This document shows, piece after piece, positions 1 through 8,108 of a stretch of 64,000 bases of DNA. Source of the DNA: an uncultured Oscillospiraceae bacterium (GTDB lineage Bacteria > Bacillota > Clostridia > Oscillospirales > Oscillospiraceae). The translations under genes and the position numbers were made by a program. Location of the stretch: NCBI GenBank assembly GCA_944385095.1, contig CALWVS010000001.1, positions 62,001-126,000 on the forward strand, in the 5' to 3' direction. How positions within the stretch are numbered: the stretch's first letter is position 1; the number at the start of each line of letters is the position of its first letter. The notes under the pieces are model-generated. The model made no database searches, was not told the DNA's origin, and saw only the letters and a list, made by a program, of their open reading frames with translations.

Positions 1-748
1 CTTCCCAGTGTGCGCCATGAGGTTCCATGGTAATCCATCGAACGCAGGCTCTGGCATATTGTTGCGCCTTTTCCGGAATGCCAACACCAGCATCCAGACA
101 CTCCATCAACAGACCTCCGTCTTGAGAAAATCCATCTTCCAGCTGTGGCTCCAACAGAGCCAGATTGCGCTCAGCTTTTCTCAGTGCATTTTCTTTGGTC
201 TCGTAGGCGTAGCCATCGTGATGGAGAATGGTGTGAGTGAAGGCGTGCCAGCAGGAACCGGCTGGCAAATCCCACCGCTCATGAATGACACTGGTGTAGC
301 GAATGCCAGTAGCCATGCGCAGCATGCGTATGGCAGCAAAGTCGGTGTATTCTCCCAGCATATCAGGGGTAATATAGTTGCGGATGGTCAGAGTACACAC
401 AGTGAGGTGGTCGTACTGTCTGGCAGAGAGAAACGCCATCAGTTCAGACAAATCTTCGTCAAAAAATTCATCTGCATCAATGGACAGGTACCAGTCTCCC
501 GATGCACGATCCATCACTGCGTTTCGGGCAGCGGAAAAATCATTGCACCAGGGAAAATCAAAGCAGAGATCTGCATACTGCATGGCAAGTTCACGGGTTC
601 CATCGGTAGAACCAGTGTCAGCCACAATCAGTTCACATGGGATGGCATCCCGCAGAGGTTGCAGTGATTGAAAACACCGCTCAATACAGCGCATTTCATT
701 TTTGACAATCATACCGATGGTCAAAATGGGCTTTTGAGTTGTTTCCAT
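1..748 (-). CDS. Family 2 glycosyltransferase, partial (3' end outside window)
   Basis: The reading frame is open from ATG at 748 to the left edge, giving 249 N-terminal residues. It has a GT-A fold signature: MIVKNE at residues 13-18, the nucleotide-binding DTGSTDGT at 44-51 and the metal-binding DADE at 91-94. After about residue 190 it becomes helical and alanine-rich (ETKENALRKAERNLALLEP), as in family 2 transferases that carry TPR repeats. An AAAGGAG site precedes the start. It lies directly downstream of flagellin on the same strand, so the inferred role is transfer of sugars to flagellin in the cytoplasm. A surface polysaccharide transferase is the alternative. The substrate cannot be read from the sequence. 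Confidence 0.85.
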   Translation of the reverse strand, partial: METTQKPILTIGMIVKNEMRCIERCFQSLQPLRDAIPCELIVADTGSTDGTRELAMQYADLCFDFPWCNDFSAARNAVMDRASGDWYLSIDADEFFDEDLSELMAFLSARQYDHLTVCTLTIRNYITPDMLGEYTDFAAIRMLRMATGIRYTSVIHERWDLPAGSCWHAFTHTILHHDGYAYETKENALRKAERNLALLEPQLEDGFSQDGGLLMECLDAGVGIPEKAQQYARACVRWITMEPHGAHWE

Positions 749-825
749 AGGATGTAACACTCCTTTTACTATCGGATTTTGGAACAGGGACTGAAATACA
801 ATCCACATTCCAAAAGCAAATAGAA

Positions 826-852
826 CTGGGGCGAGCCGTGCGCCCGCCCCAG
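826..852 (-). terminator. Hairpin terminator behind flagellin
   Basis: An 8-bp stem (CTGGGGCG/CGCCCCAG) with an 11-base loop is followed on the minus strand by a T-rich run (TTCTATTTGCTTTT). It lies between flagellin and the glycosyltransferase. The T-run is interrupted, so termination may be partial and allow read-through. Confidence 0.6.
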
Positions 853-898
853 AAACATGCTTGTGATTTTGTTGTGTGGTCGTATCCACAGAACCAGA

Positions 899-2614
899 TT
901 AGCCCAGCAGCTGCAGAACGCCCTGAGGCACCTGGTTGGCCTGAGCCAGCATCGCCTGAGCGGACTGAATCAGGATGTTGTTCTTGGTGTAGTCCATCAT
1001 TTCCTCTGCCACGTCGGTGTCACGGATGCTGGACTCAGCATTCTGGATGTTCTCCTCCATGACAGACAGGTTGTTGATGGTGTGATCCAGACGGTTCTGG
1101 GTGGCACCCAGAGTACCGCGGATGTCAGACACCTTGTTGACAGCGGCCTTGATGATGTCAATGGCTGCCTTAGCACCCTCAGCGTCACCGATATCCAGAT
1201 CAGCCAGACCCAGGGACTCCACGTGGGTGTCCTCAATGGCCACAGACAGCTGGTTGAAGTCATCAGAGGTGTCGCCAATCTGCAGATCCAGTGTGCCGCC
1301 GCCCTGGGACAGCTTGTCGTTGCTGAAGATGATATCAGTAGCCACCACATCGCGAGAGGTATCATTTGCTTTGGGAACCTCTGTCTGCATCCCGGTGACG
1401 CGGGTGATTTCAGTGGCAACAAGTCTGGCGGCATCCTGGTCCAAGGTACCATCTGTGGTAATTAGATTAATGTCGCCATCCAGCGCCTTTTTGGTGTCGT
1501 TGGACAGATCGTCAGTGCTGTCCAGCAGCAGGAACTTGTGCCCGTTCAGCTCAAACACCTTTGCCATCAGGTCATCCATTTCATCGGTGCTCGCTGCAAG
1601 CTTGTCGGTCATTTTGGCCAGATCAAATTTCTGGAGAGCATCATAGGACTGAACCGTTGTGGTTGCCTGCCCTGCACCAGTGGTTGGATTCTGGAAACCA
1701 GCGGAGTTCACAAAGGCATCGGTAAAGTTGTTGGTGAAGTTGGCACCGGTCACTTCGGCGCCAGCGGAACCCTCCACCTTTGCTTTCATGTACAGAGTAC
1801 CATTGGCGGAGGTGGACACATCGAAGTTGGCAGAGAAGGTATCGTCTGCCTTCAGGCTGTTCAGAATGGCAGTGGTCAAATCTGCTGCTGTCAGATTGCC
1901 AGTGGCAGTGGACAGATAGTACTTGCTGCCGGTGTTGTCGGTGAAGTAGTTTTTGGTGACAGTGGAGTTGTCAATGCCGGACTGGTCGCCGTGGTAGGTC
2001 AGGGAGACGGTGGTGGTCTGCTCCTTGCCGTTGCCGTCCACCCAGGTCACGTTGTAGTTCAGGGACTTGCCGATGTCATCTGCACCCAGGTCACGGAAAT
2101 TGTTGACAGCACCTGCGGCATTCAGAGAGTACTCACCCTTTACAGCCTTGCTGTTGCTCATGGTTACGTTGGCATACTCGGAACCGCCGGACAGGGAGCC
2201 GTCCAGCAGCTTGATGCCGTTGAAGTTGGCGCTGTCGGCAATGCGGTTGATTTCGTCCTTCAGCTGATTGACTTCCTTCTGCAGCTGAGAACGGTCGGTC
2301 TCGCTCTCATAGGTGCCGTTGGCGGACTGGGTAGCCAGCTCTGCCATACGGTTGAGCATGTCGTGCACCTCAGTCAGAGCACCTTCAGCGGTCTGCACCA
2401 GAGAGATGCCGTCCTCGGCGTTCTTCTGAGCCACGCCCAGACCGGTGATCTGAGCACGCATCTTCTCGGAAATAGCCAGACCGGCGGCGTCGTCACCAGC
2501 ACGGTTGATGCGATAGCCGGAGCTCAACTTCTCCAGGTTTTTGCTCAGTGCGGAGTTGTTGCTGCCTAAGTTACGATAGGCATTCATAGCCATAATATTG
2601 TGTTGGATACGCAT
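899..2614 (-). CDS. hag: Flagellin
   Basis: This is the filament subunit exported by the flagellar type III apparatus. The 571-residue protein begins [16 protein letters not shown] and has the conserved N-terminal coiled-coil region ([27 protein letters not shown]) to about residue 165. The matching C-terminal region runs from about 470 and ends [15 protein letters not shown]. Residues 166-470 are a variable, Thr/Asp/Asn-rich insert that should form the outer D2/D3 domains exposed on the filament. The protein is longer than the ~270-residue minimal flagellins of Bacillus. TATAGGAGG lies 8-10 bases before ATG. It is probably driven by the sigma-D type promoter at 2771-2797. Confidence 0.97.
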   Translation of the reverse strand: MRIQHNIMAMNAYRNLGSNNSALSKNLEKLSSGYRINRAGDDAAGLAISEKMRAQITGLGVAQKNAEDGISLVQTAEGALTEVHDMLNRMAELATQSANGTYESETDRSQLQKEVNQLKDEINRIADSANFNGIKLLDGSLSGGSEYANVTMSNSKAVKGEYSLNAAGAVNNFRDLGADDIGKSLNYNVTWVDGNGKEQTTTVSLTYHGDQSGIDNSTVTKNYFTDNTGSKYYLSTATGNLTAADLTTAILNSLKADDTFSANFDVSTSANGTLYMKAKVEGSAGAEVTGANFTNNFTDAFVNSAGFQNPTTGAGQATTTVQSYDALQKFDLAKMTDKLAASTDEMDDLMAKVFELNGHKFLLLDSTDDLSNDTKKALDGDINLITTDGTLDQDAARLVATEITRVTGMQTEVPKANDTSRDVVATDIIFSNDKLSQGGGTLDLQIGDTSDDFNQLSVAIEDTHVESLGLADLDIGDAEGAKAAIDIIKAAVNKVSDIRGTLGATQNRLDHTINNLSVMEENIQNAESSIRDTDVAEEMMDYTKNNILIQSAQAMLAQANQVPQGVLQLLG

Positions 2615-2675
2615 ACTTGTTTCCTCCTATAAAAATAGTCAACCGGAAGGTTCCTTCCCTCCGTATCATTTAGGG

Positions 2676-2720
2676 GCTTGACAGCTGTACTGTTGGTACC
2701 ACACAGGACGGATGTCAAGC
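2676..2720 (-). promoter_or_regulatory. Flagellin 5' leader with long-range stem
   Basis: In the roughly 150-base flagellin leader, GCTTGACA and TGTCAAGC form a perfect 8-bp stem around a 29-base loop. Further downstream, at about 2644-2657, GGAAGGAACCTTCC forms a small hairpin with GGA in its loop. The ribosome binding site is also AGGAGGA. In Bacillus, CsrA binds such GGA motifs in the hag leader, with FliW as antagonist. CsrA/FliW control here is inferred by analogy only. Confidence 0.4.
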
Positions 2721-2770
2721 AACATCGGAGCCAGTGCCCGGAAATACACCGCCTCACCCGTTCACCCATA

Positions 2771-2797
2771 ATATCGGCAGGGGGCTGGAAAAGTTAA
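2771..2797 (-). promoter_or_regulatory. Sigma-D (FliA-type) promoter for flagellin
   Basis: Read on the minus strand, TTAA, 15 bases, then GCCGATAT. This closely matches the motility sigma consensus TAAA-N15-GCCGATAA, and the gene it faces is flagellin. The promoter overlaps the last codons of the upstream pseudouridine synthase gene. Confidence 0.85.
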
Positions 2798-3705
2798 GTG
2801 TTTTTAGAAATATTTTTTTTCATCAAATTAAGAAAGTCAGAGGGGAGAAGGCATTGGAACGAAAGGGGGATGTGGCAGATGGGGTGCAAAAAAGACAGTT
2901 TCCACGAGTGCAGAGCAGGACGGGCAATCAAAGAGGGATTTTCTGTTCCATAGAGAAAATCACCCACCAGAGGATGCCCCAGATATGCCATATGAACTCG
3001 AATCTGATGGGTGCGCCCTGTCTCCAGTCGTAACTCCACCAGACTGTATGACCCATTGCTTTTTTGAACATGATAATGGGTACAGGCATATTTTCCATCT
3101 GGTCGCACACAATGCTCCACAAGAGAGCCTTCTCTACGCCCAATGGGCATACAGATGGCACCCTGTTCTGGGCTGACATTCCCCTCACAGATGGCAAGAT
3201 AGCTGCGCACAAAATCTGGTGTATGCAGTTGTTGTTTTAATTTCTCCTGTGCGTGGGGATGCTTTGCCACCACCAATAGACCAGAGGTGCCTCGGTCTAG
3301 GCGATGGATGGGGTGAAAGTCGCACACCTGCCCAGTTTGCTGGTAGTGGTACATGAGAAAGTTGCCTAGGGTATCATCATAGTGCCCTAATCCAATATGA
3401 ACAGGTACACCAGCCTGTTTGTTTAAAACAATCACATCTGGGTCCTCATATACAATGTCCAAAGGTCCTTCTCTGGGGACAGTGCCCATACTGGGCTGGG
3501 TGTCAGACAGTCGCACCGATAACCGTTGCCCCTCTTTGGGAAAGAAACGGGTGTTTACCCGTTGCCCATCCACCAAAATCCCATCCTCTAGGAACTTGAC
3601 CCGTCGCACCATGCTGCCAGATAGCCCAAGCTGTTTTCTTAAAAGTGTGTCCACATCCTGTCCAACCAATGTGGAAGAAATCAAAAGCTCCAACCGCCTG
3701 ACCAT
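2794..3705 (-). CDS. RluA/RluD-family RNA pseudouridine synthase
   Basis: The enzyme isomerises uridine to pseudouridine in rRNA or tRNA. The 303-residue protein has an N-terminal S4-like RNA-binding part (about 1-75, LLRKQLGLSGSMVRRVKF) and then the catalytic domain with HRLDRGTSGLLV, whose Asp is the nucleophile. RTHQIRVHMAYLGHPLVGD lies near the C-terminus, as is typical of the family. An upstream in-frame ATG exists at 3801, but ATG at 3705 is preceded by AGGGGG and lies below the promoter at 3734-3761. The RNA site modified cannot be assigned. Its 3' end holds the flagellin promoter. Confidence 0.93.
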   Translation of the reverse strand: MVRRLELLISSTLVGQDVDTLLRKQLGLSGSMVRRVKFLEDGILVDGQRVNTRFFPKEGQRLSVRLSDTQPSMGTVPREGPLDIVYEDPDVIVLNKQAGVPVHIGLGHYDDTLGNFLMYHYQQTGQVCDFHPIHRLDRGTSGLLVVAKHPHAQEKLKQQLHTPDFVRSYLAICEGNVSPEQGAICMPIGRREGSLVEHCVRPDGKYACTHYHVQKSNGSYSLVELRLETGRTHQIRVHMAYLGHPLVGDFLYGTENPSLIARPALHSWKLSFLHPICHIPLSFQCLLPSDFLNLMKKNISKNT

Positions 3706-3733
3706 AAAATAAAACCCCCTTTTTACACACAAA

Positions 3734-3761
3734 AGTATGACAGAATGGGGAAAAAAGTCAA
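3734..3761 (-). promoter_or_regulatory. Sigma-A promoter for the pseudouridine synthase
   Basis: On the minus strand, TTGACT, a 16-base spacer, then CATACT, about 30 bases before the chosen start at 3705. This supports that start over the longer ORF. Confidence 0.6.
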
Positions 3762-3789
3762 GAAAAAGGTTTTTTGGACAAAACGCTCC

Positions 3790-3818
3790 TTGCACTCCCA
3801 ACTTTGGCAGGCTATAAT
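3790..3818 (+). promoter_or_regulatory. Sigma-A promoter for hemW
   Basis: TTGCAC, 17 bases, TATAAT, located 31 bases before the hemW start and back-to-back with the minus-strand promoter at 3734-3761. Confidence 0.75.
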
Positions 3819-3848
3819 AACATGAAATTTGTTTAGAGGTGTCGATTT

Positions 3849-5054
3849 ATGTCAGAAAAACTGGGCATTTATATTCATATCCCATTTTGTCGTCAAAAAT
3901 GTGATTACTGTGACTTTTATTCCATTGCAAATGGGGAGGACAAAATGGATTTATACCAGAAAGCCCTCCTTGCTCATATCAAAGAGACAGCTCCCATGAC
4001 AGAAAAAAATACCATTGACAGTATTTATATTGGGGGCGGAACCCCAAGCTATTATGGAGAAAAGCGACTGAAGGAACTGCTGTCTATACTCCACAAACAG
4101 TTTTCTGTGGAAAAAGATGTGGAAATTACTGTGGAGTGCAATCCAGACAGCACAACCCCAAAGCTATTGCATACACTCAGAAAGGCTGGTGTCAACCGAA
4201 TTTCTATGGGAATGCAGTCGGCAGATGCAGGGGAGCTGTGTGCCATTCATCGAATTCATACCCCAAAACAGGTAGATGATGCCATGACACTGGCAAGAAA
4301 AGAAAAATTCAAAAATCTTTCCTTGGATTTAATCTATGGGTTGCCTGGGCAGACGATGGACAGTTGGAAGGCAACCGTGGAACATGCCCTCTCTTTGATT
4401 CCACAGCATCTCTCCTGTTATGGTTTAAAGGTAGAGGAGGGGACGCCACTCTACCATCGAGTAGAACAGGGGGAGCGTTTGCCAGATGATGATATGCAGG
4501 CAGAACTCTATTTATGGACAGTGGGACGACTGGAGCGGGCAGGCTACCACCAATATGAAATTTCCAACTTTGCAAAAACCGGTTTTGCCTCCCGCCACAA
4601 CCTGCGGTACTGGTTGACACAGCCTTACATTGGGTTTGGACCGGGGGCACATTCCGATTTTGGGGGCAGGCGGTATTCCTTTGTCCGTGATTTGGACCAA
4701 TACATCCATGCAGTGTTACAGGGGGGACAGCTCATCGAAACCTCAGAGCTGATTCCACAGAGAGAACGCTGTGGGGAGTATCTCATGCTGCGTTTGCGTA
4801 CCACGCAAGGGATTGACCCAGTAGAATACCGCAGCACCTATTTTATGGATTTTGCGCCATTGCAAGCACGCCTGATGGAATTTCAACAACAGGGTTGGGC
4901 GGAGCAAACACCAGAAGGGCGATGGCACCTGACACCAGAGGGATTTCTAGTGTCCAATCAGCTGATTGGAGACTTGTTGGAGCGACAGGAGCAGGCACAG
5001 TGGAAAGATTTGCTGAATCCTGCACAAAAAAGAGGGGGAACTGGGGAGGCGTGA
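3849..5054 (+). CDS. hemW: HemW-like radical SAM protein (heme chaperone, coproporphyrinogen oxidase-like)
   Basis: This 401-residue radical SAM protein has a CX3CX2C cluster motif (Cys14, 18, 21 in PFCRQKCDYCDF). It also has IYIGGGTPSYYG, NPDSTT, MGMQSADAGELCAIHR and the HemW-like C-terminus (EYLMLRLRTTQGID). The extra Cys next to the cluster (CDYCDF, not CDYCAFC) is typical of HemW and differs from true HemN. HemW delivers heme to respiratory proteins in characterised bacteria and does not oxidise coproporphyrinogen. AGAGGTG precedes the ATG. It has its own promoter and no heme genes beside it. A weak intergenic stretch follows before murA. Confidence 0.9.
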   Translation: MSEKLGIYIHIPFCRQKCDYCDFYSIANGEDKMDLYQKALLAHIKETAPMTEKNTIDSIYIGGGTPSYYGEKRLKELLSILHKQFSVEKDVEITVECNPDSTTPKLLHTLRKAGVNRISMGMQSADAGELCAIHRIHTPKQVDDAMTLARKEKFKNLSLDLIYGLPGQTMDSWKATVEHALSLIPQHLSCYGLKVEEGTPLYHRVEQGERLPDDDMQAELYLWTVGRLERAGYHQYEISNFAKTGFASRHNLRYWLTQPYIGFGPGAHSDFGGRRYSFVRDLDQYIHAVLQGGQLIETSELIPQRERCGEYLMLRLRTTQGIDPVEYRSTYFMDFAPLQARLMEFQQQGWAEQTPEGRWHLTPEGFLVSNQLIGDLLERQEQAQWKDLLNPAQKRGGTGEA

Positions 5055-5157
5055 ACTCACATTTCAACCGACCATTATAAAACCGCACCAACTCTGGAAG
5101 TGATTTCCTGTCCATTCCTACTTTTTACACAATTTTAGGATTTGGATGCAAATTTAT

Positions 5158-5186
5158 TTGCCTTTTGACCATACTAATGCTATAAT
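5158..5186 (+). promoter_or_regulatory. Candidate promoter upstream of murA (distal)
   Basis: TTGCCT, 17 bases, TATAAT in the 248-base gap between hemW and murA. A second candidate lies at 5232-5240. Confidence 0.5.
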
Positions 5187-5231
5187 GTACCTGTTTTATA
5201 GCGTTCTGAGACAGATACTCAGGGCTAATTA

Positions 5232-5240
5232 TGATATAAT
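5232..5240 (+). promoter_or_regulatory. Candidate extended -10 promoter upstream of murA (proximal)
   Basis: TGATATAAT is a perfect extended -10 (TGnTATAAT) about 60 bases before murA. No good -35 element sits at the right distance. Confidence 0.45.
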
Positions 5241-5302
5241 ATGGTGAATTTCATCATTTTCTATAATAACCCCAAACCTATATTTTTTGAGAGGGTGCTG
5301 TT

Positions 5303-6598
5303 TTGTTGACAAAGTATCAGATTCAGGGTGGAAAACCCCTTCATGGTTCTATTACCATTAGTGGTGCAAAAAATGCTGCTGTTGCGATTATTCCGGCTGC
5401 TCTGTTGGTAGATGGTGTGTGTCGGATTGAAAATATTCCTCAGATTAGTGATGTGACCCTTCTGCTGCAAATTTTACAGGAGCTGGGTGCAGAGGTGCGA
5501 ACAGTCAACCGCACTACAGTGGATATTGATTGTTCTCATATCCGAAACAGACAGGTTCCCTATGACCTTGCCCGTAAAATCCGTGCCAGTTACTATCTGG
5601 TTGGTGCGCTGCTGGGTCGCTTTGGCTGGGCTGAAGTGCCTTTGCCTGGTGGCTGTGACTTGGGAGGACGCCCCATTGACCAGCATGTAAAGGGCTTTGT
5701 TGCCATGGGTGCAGAGGTGGATGTGCGCAATGGTCTCATTTGTGCCAAAATTCCCAATGGTCGCGTGGCTGGTGGACAGGTCTATCTGGATATGGTCACT
5801 GTAGGGGCCACCATGAATATTATGCTGGCAGGCACTTTGGCAGAGGGTATGACAGTCATTGAAAATGCTGCAAAAGAGCCTCATGTAGTAGATTTGGCAA
5901 ATTTCCTCAACTCAATGGGCGCAAATATCATGGGTGCAGGTACCGATGTGATTAAGATTCGAGGGGTCAAGCGGCTGAGAGGTGGCTGTTACTCCATTAT
6001 TCCCGACCAAATTGAGGCGGGCACCTATATGGCAGCCGTGGCAGCTGCCGGCGGTGAAGTGCTGATTCAAAATGTAATTCCCAAACATTTGGAGTGTATC
6101 ACTGCAAAATTGGTGGAAATGGGTGTAGAAGTGGAGGAACTGGATGATGCAGTGCGAGTAAAACGCACAGGGATGATTAACAGAGCCAATGTAAAAACCA
6201 TGCCCTATCCCGGATTCCCCACTGATATGCAGTCTCAGATTGCAGCAGTTTTGTGCATTGCCGCTGGTACCAGTGTTTTGACAGAGGGCATTTTTGACAG
6301 CCGCTACCGCTATGTGGATGAGCTGCGCCGGATGGGTGCCCATATTCAGGTAGATGGCAAGGTAGCAGTGATTGAGGGCGTTTCCTCCCTTACTGGTGCC
6401 CCTGTCCATGCCTGTGACCTGAGAGCTGGTGCTGCAATGGTGATTGCGGGCTTGGCAGCTCAGGGGACAACAGAAATTGACGGGATTCACCATATTGAGC
6501 GTGGATACGAGAATTTGGTAGGAAAATTGTCCGGCGTAGGGGCTGATATTCGTGAAATTACAATGGAGGACGGAGAATTACAGACCCATGTGGGATAA
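5303..6598 (+). CDS. murA: UDP-N-acetylglucosamine 1-carboxyvinyltransferase
   Basis: This cytoplasmic enzyme catalyses the first committed step of peptidoglycan synthesis, moving the enolpyruvyl group from PEP to UDP-GlcNAc. The 431 residues show the two-lobed family pattern. SGAKNAA (Lys23-Asn24) is at the N-terminus. The loop PGGCDLGGRPID carries Cys118, the residue attacked by fosfomycin. Later motifs include PDQIEAGTY and PTDMQSQ. The start is TTG, either 5303 or the adjacent TTG at 5306, behind AGAGGG. It begins a run with the WalJ-like hydrolase and rlmH. A second murA paralogue elsewhere in the genome is common in Firmicutes. Confidence 0.96.
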   Translation: MLTKYQIQGGKPLHGSITISGAKNAAVAIIPAALLVDGVCRIENIPQISDVTLLLQILQELGAEVRTVNRTTVDIDCSHIRNRQVPYDLARKIRASYYLVGALLGRFGWAEVPLPGGCDLGGRPIDQHVKGFVAMGAEVDVRNGLICAKIPNGRVAGGQVYLDMVTVGATMNIMLAGTLAEGMTVIENAAKEPHVVDLANFLNSMGANIMGAGTDVIKIRGVKRLRGGCYSIIPDQIEAGTYMAAVAAAGGEVLIQNVIPKHLECITAKLVEMGVEVEELDDAVRVKRTGMINRANVKTMPYPGFPTDMQSQIAAVLCIAAGTSVLTEGIFDSRYRYVDELRRMGAHIQVDGKVAVIEGVSSLTGAPVHACDLRAGAAMVIAGLAAQGTTEIDGIHHIERGYENLVGKLSGVGADIREITMEDGELQTHVG

Positions 6599-6674
6599 TG
6601 GGGAGGTGTTGCGGGTCTGGGGCAGGCTCAGACCCGTTTCTTCCTGTCCGTGATACAAATGAAAGGTGGATTTC

Positions 6675-7517
6675 ATGGAATTTTGTACGCTTGCCAGTGG
6701 TTCCAGTGGGAATGCGGCGCTGCTTCGCTGTGGAAAGACCACAATTCTGCTAGATGCCGGTATTTCTGCCCGACGGATTACCACTGCCATGAAGGCACTG
6801 GGCATTGCCCCGGATGATTTGACAGGGATTTTCATCACACATGAGCATTCCGACCACATTTCAGGGCTTGCCACCCTCACAAAACAGTTGCAGGTGCCAG
6901 TGTATGCCACTGCACCTACCCTCCATATTTTATGCCAGAAAATTCCCATGTTGCAGGGTAGATGCAGAGAAATTTACCCAGGCAGAGGAGTAGAACTGGA
7001 GGAAGTATTTGTGCACTCCTTTCCCACTTCTCATGATGCTGCCTGTAGTGTAGGCTATCGAGTGACAGGAAATGATGGGTGCATTGTGACACTGGCAACG
7101 GATTTAGGCTATTTAAGCCAAGGAGTCAAACGGGCGGTTCAGGGCTGTGATTTGTTGGTGTGTGAAACCAACCATGATGAAAACTGGGTGCGCACAGGTC
7201 CCTATCCTTACCACTTAAAACAGAGGGTGCTGGGGGATTATGGGCATTTATCCAATGAAGTAGGGGCAGAACTGGCGACGATGGCGGTGGAATCTGGGGC
7301 AAGAACGGTGTTACTTGCCCACCTCTCCTCAGAAAACAATACACCAGCCCGAGCGAGACAGGTGGCAGAGCTGCGCCTTTCCTACAGTGGGATTGATGCC
7401 CAACGGGATATTACCCTTGCAGTTGCACCAAAAAAAGAGATGGGAGCGATGTATCAACTCCACCACAGAGGAGAGGTGTGTCAGTTCCCAACCAGAGAGC
7501 AGGTGGCTGTGTGCTGA
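6675..7517 (+). CDS. MBL-fold metallohydrolase, WalJ/YycJ-like
   Basis: This 280-residue metallo-beta-lactamase-fold protein has HEHSDH at residues 56-61, GSSGNA at 9-14 and the DLG and HLS motifs of the YycJ/VicX group (LATDLGYLSQ, HLSNEVGAELA). YycJ family members are linked to the WalRK cell-wall system and to DNA repair exonuclease activity; the exact substrate is unknown. I chose ATG 6675 with AGGTGG five bases upstream over the in-frame GTG at 6666. It lies 76 bases after murA and overlaps rlmH by 7 bases, so co-transcription is likely. Confidence 0.88.
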   Translation: MEFCTLASGSSGNAALLRCGKTTILLDAGISARRITTAMKALGIAPDDLTGIFITHEHSDHISGLATLTKQLQVPVYATAPTLHILCQKIPMLQGRCREIYPGRGVELEEVFVHSFPTSHDAACSVGYRVTGNDGCIVTLATDLGYLSQGVKRAVQGCDLLVCETNHDENWVRTGPYPYHLKQRVLGDYGHLSNEVGAELATMAVESGARTVLLAHLSSENNTPARARQVAELRLSYSGIDAQRDITLAVAPKKEMGAMYQLHHRGEVCQFPTREQVAVC

Positions 7518-7993
7518 GTGTTTATCTCATCTGTGTGGGAAAATTGAAGGAGCGGTTTTACATAGATGCCGCTATGGAATATCAAAAACGGCTCTCTGGC
7601 TACTGTAAATTCACACTATTGGAGCTGCCGGAGGAGAAATTGCCTCAAAATCCCACCCAAGGGCAGGTGGAACAGGCTCTCTGGAAGGAAGCCCAGTCCA
7701 TCACTGCAAAACTGCCTGCAAGCTCCCATCTGGTTGCCATGTGTGTGGAGGGGAAGCCCCAATCCAGTGAACAACTTGCTCAGATGATGGGGTCTGTGCA
7801 GCAGAGCAGCGCAAAACATTTGGTATTTGTGATTGGTGGTTCCTACGGATTACATCCGTACATCAAAGAAAAGGCAGCCGTTCGGCTCTCCATGTCACCC
7901 ATGACATTTCCACACCATCTGGCGCGGATTATGCTGCTGGAACAGATTTATCGTGGATTTAAAATCCAGGAGGGCTCCAGTTACCACAAATAA
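7511..7993 (+). CDS. rlmH: 23S rRNA (pseudouridine1915-N3)-methyltransferase
   Basis: This SPOUT-class methyltransferase modifies pseudouridine 1915 in helix 69 of assembled 70S ribosomes. The start GTG 7511 gives a 160-residue protein, the usual RlmH size, with ICVGKLKERF at the N-terminus and the C-terminal knot FVIGGSYGLHP. PHHLARIMLLEQIYR(G)F follows; it is the near-invariant family end, finishing in YHK. The start is inferred from family length and lies inside the previous gene (7-base overlap, AGGTGG just upstream). In-frame ATG 7478 would add an unconserved extension. Confidence 0.95.
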   Translation: MLSVYLICVGKLKERFYIDAAMEYQKRLSGYCKFTLLELPEEKLPQNPTQGQVEQALWKEAQSITAKLPASSHLVAMCVEGKPQSSEQLAQMMGSVQQSSAKHLVFVIGGSYGLHPYIKEKAAVRLSMSPMTFPHHLARIMLLEQIYRGFKIQEGSSYHK

Positions 7994-8108
7994 AGCAAAA
8001 GAACCTGTAAAATATTACATTTCATACTGGAAATTTATCCAAAAATATGGTAGCATGTCACTATAGTATGTGGGCGTCTGTATCGTTCACAGAGGAGGTA
8101 TGTTTGGT

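Noticed and set aside
1538..2569. Long plus-strand frame opposite flagellin
   Set aside because: It is a shadow of the flagellin gene, with Val/Gly/Ala-rich translated text and no ribosome binding site.
5165..5186. TTGACC close to TATAAT before murA
   Set aside because: The spacer is only 10 bases. TTGCCT with a 17-base spacer is the workable alternative.
8070..8108. Longer start for the phosphoglucomutase
   Set aside because: The extra 13 residues are not family-like, and the AGAGGAGG site lies after them, next to ATG 8109.
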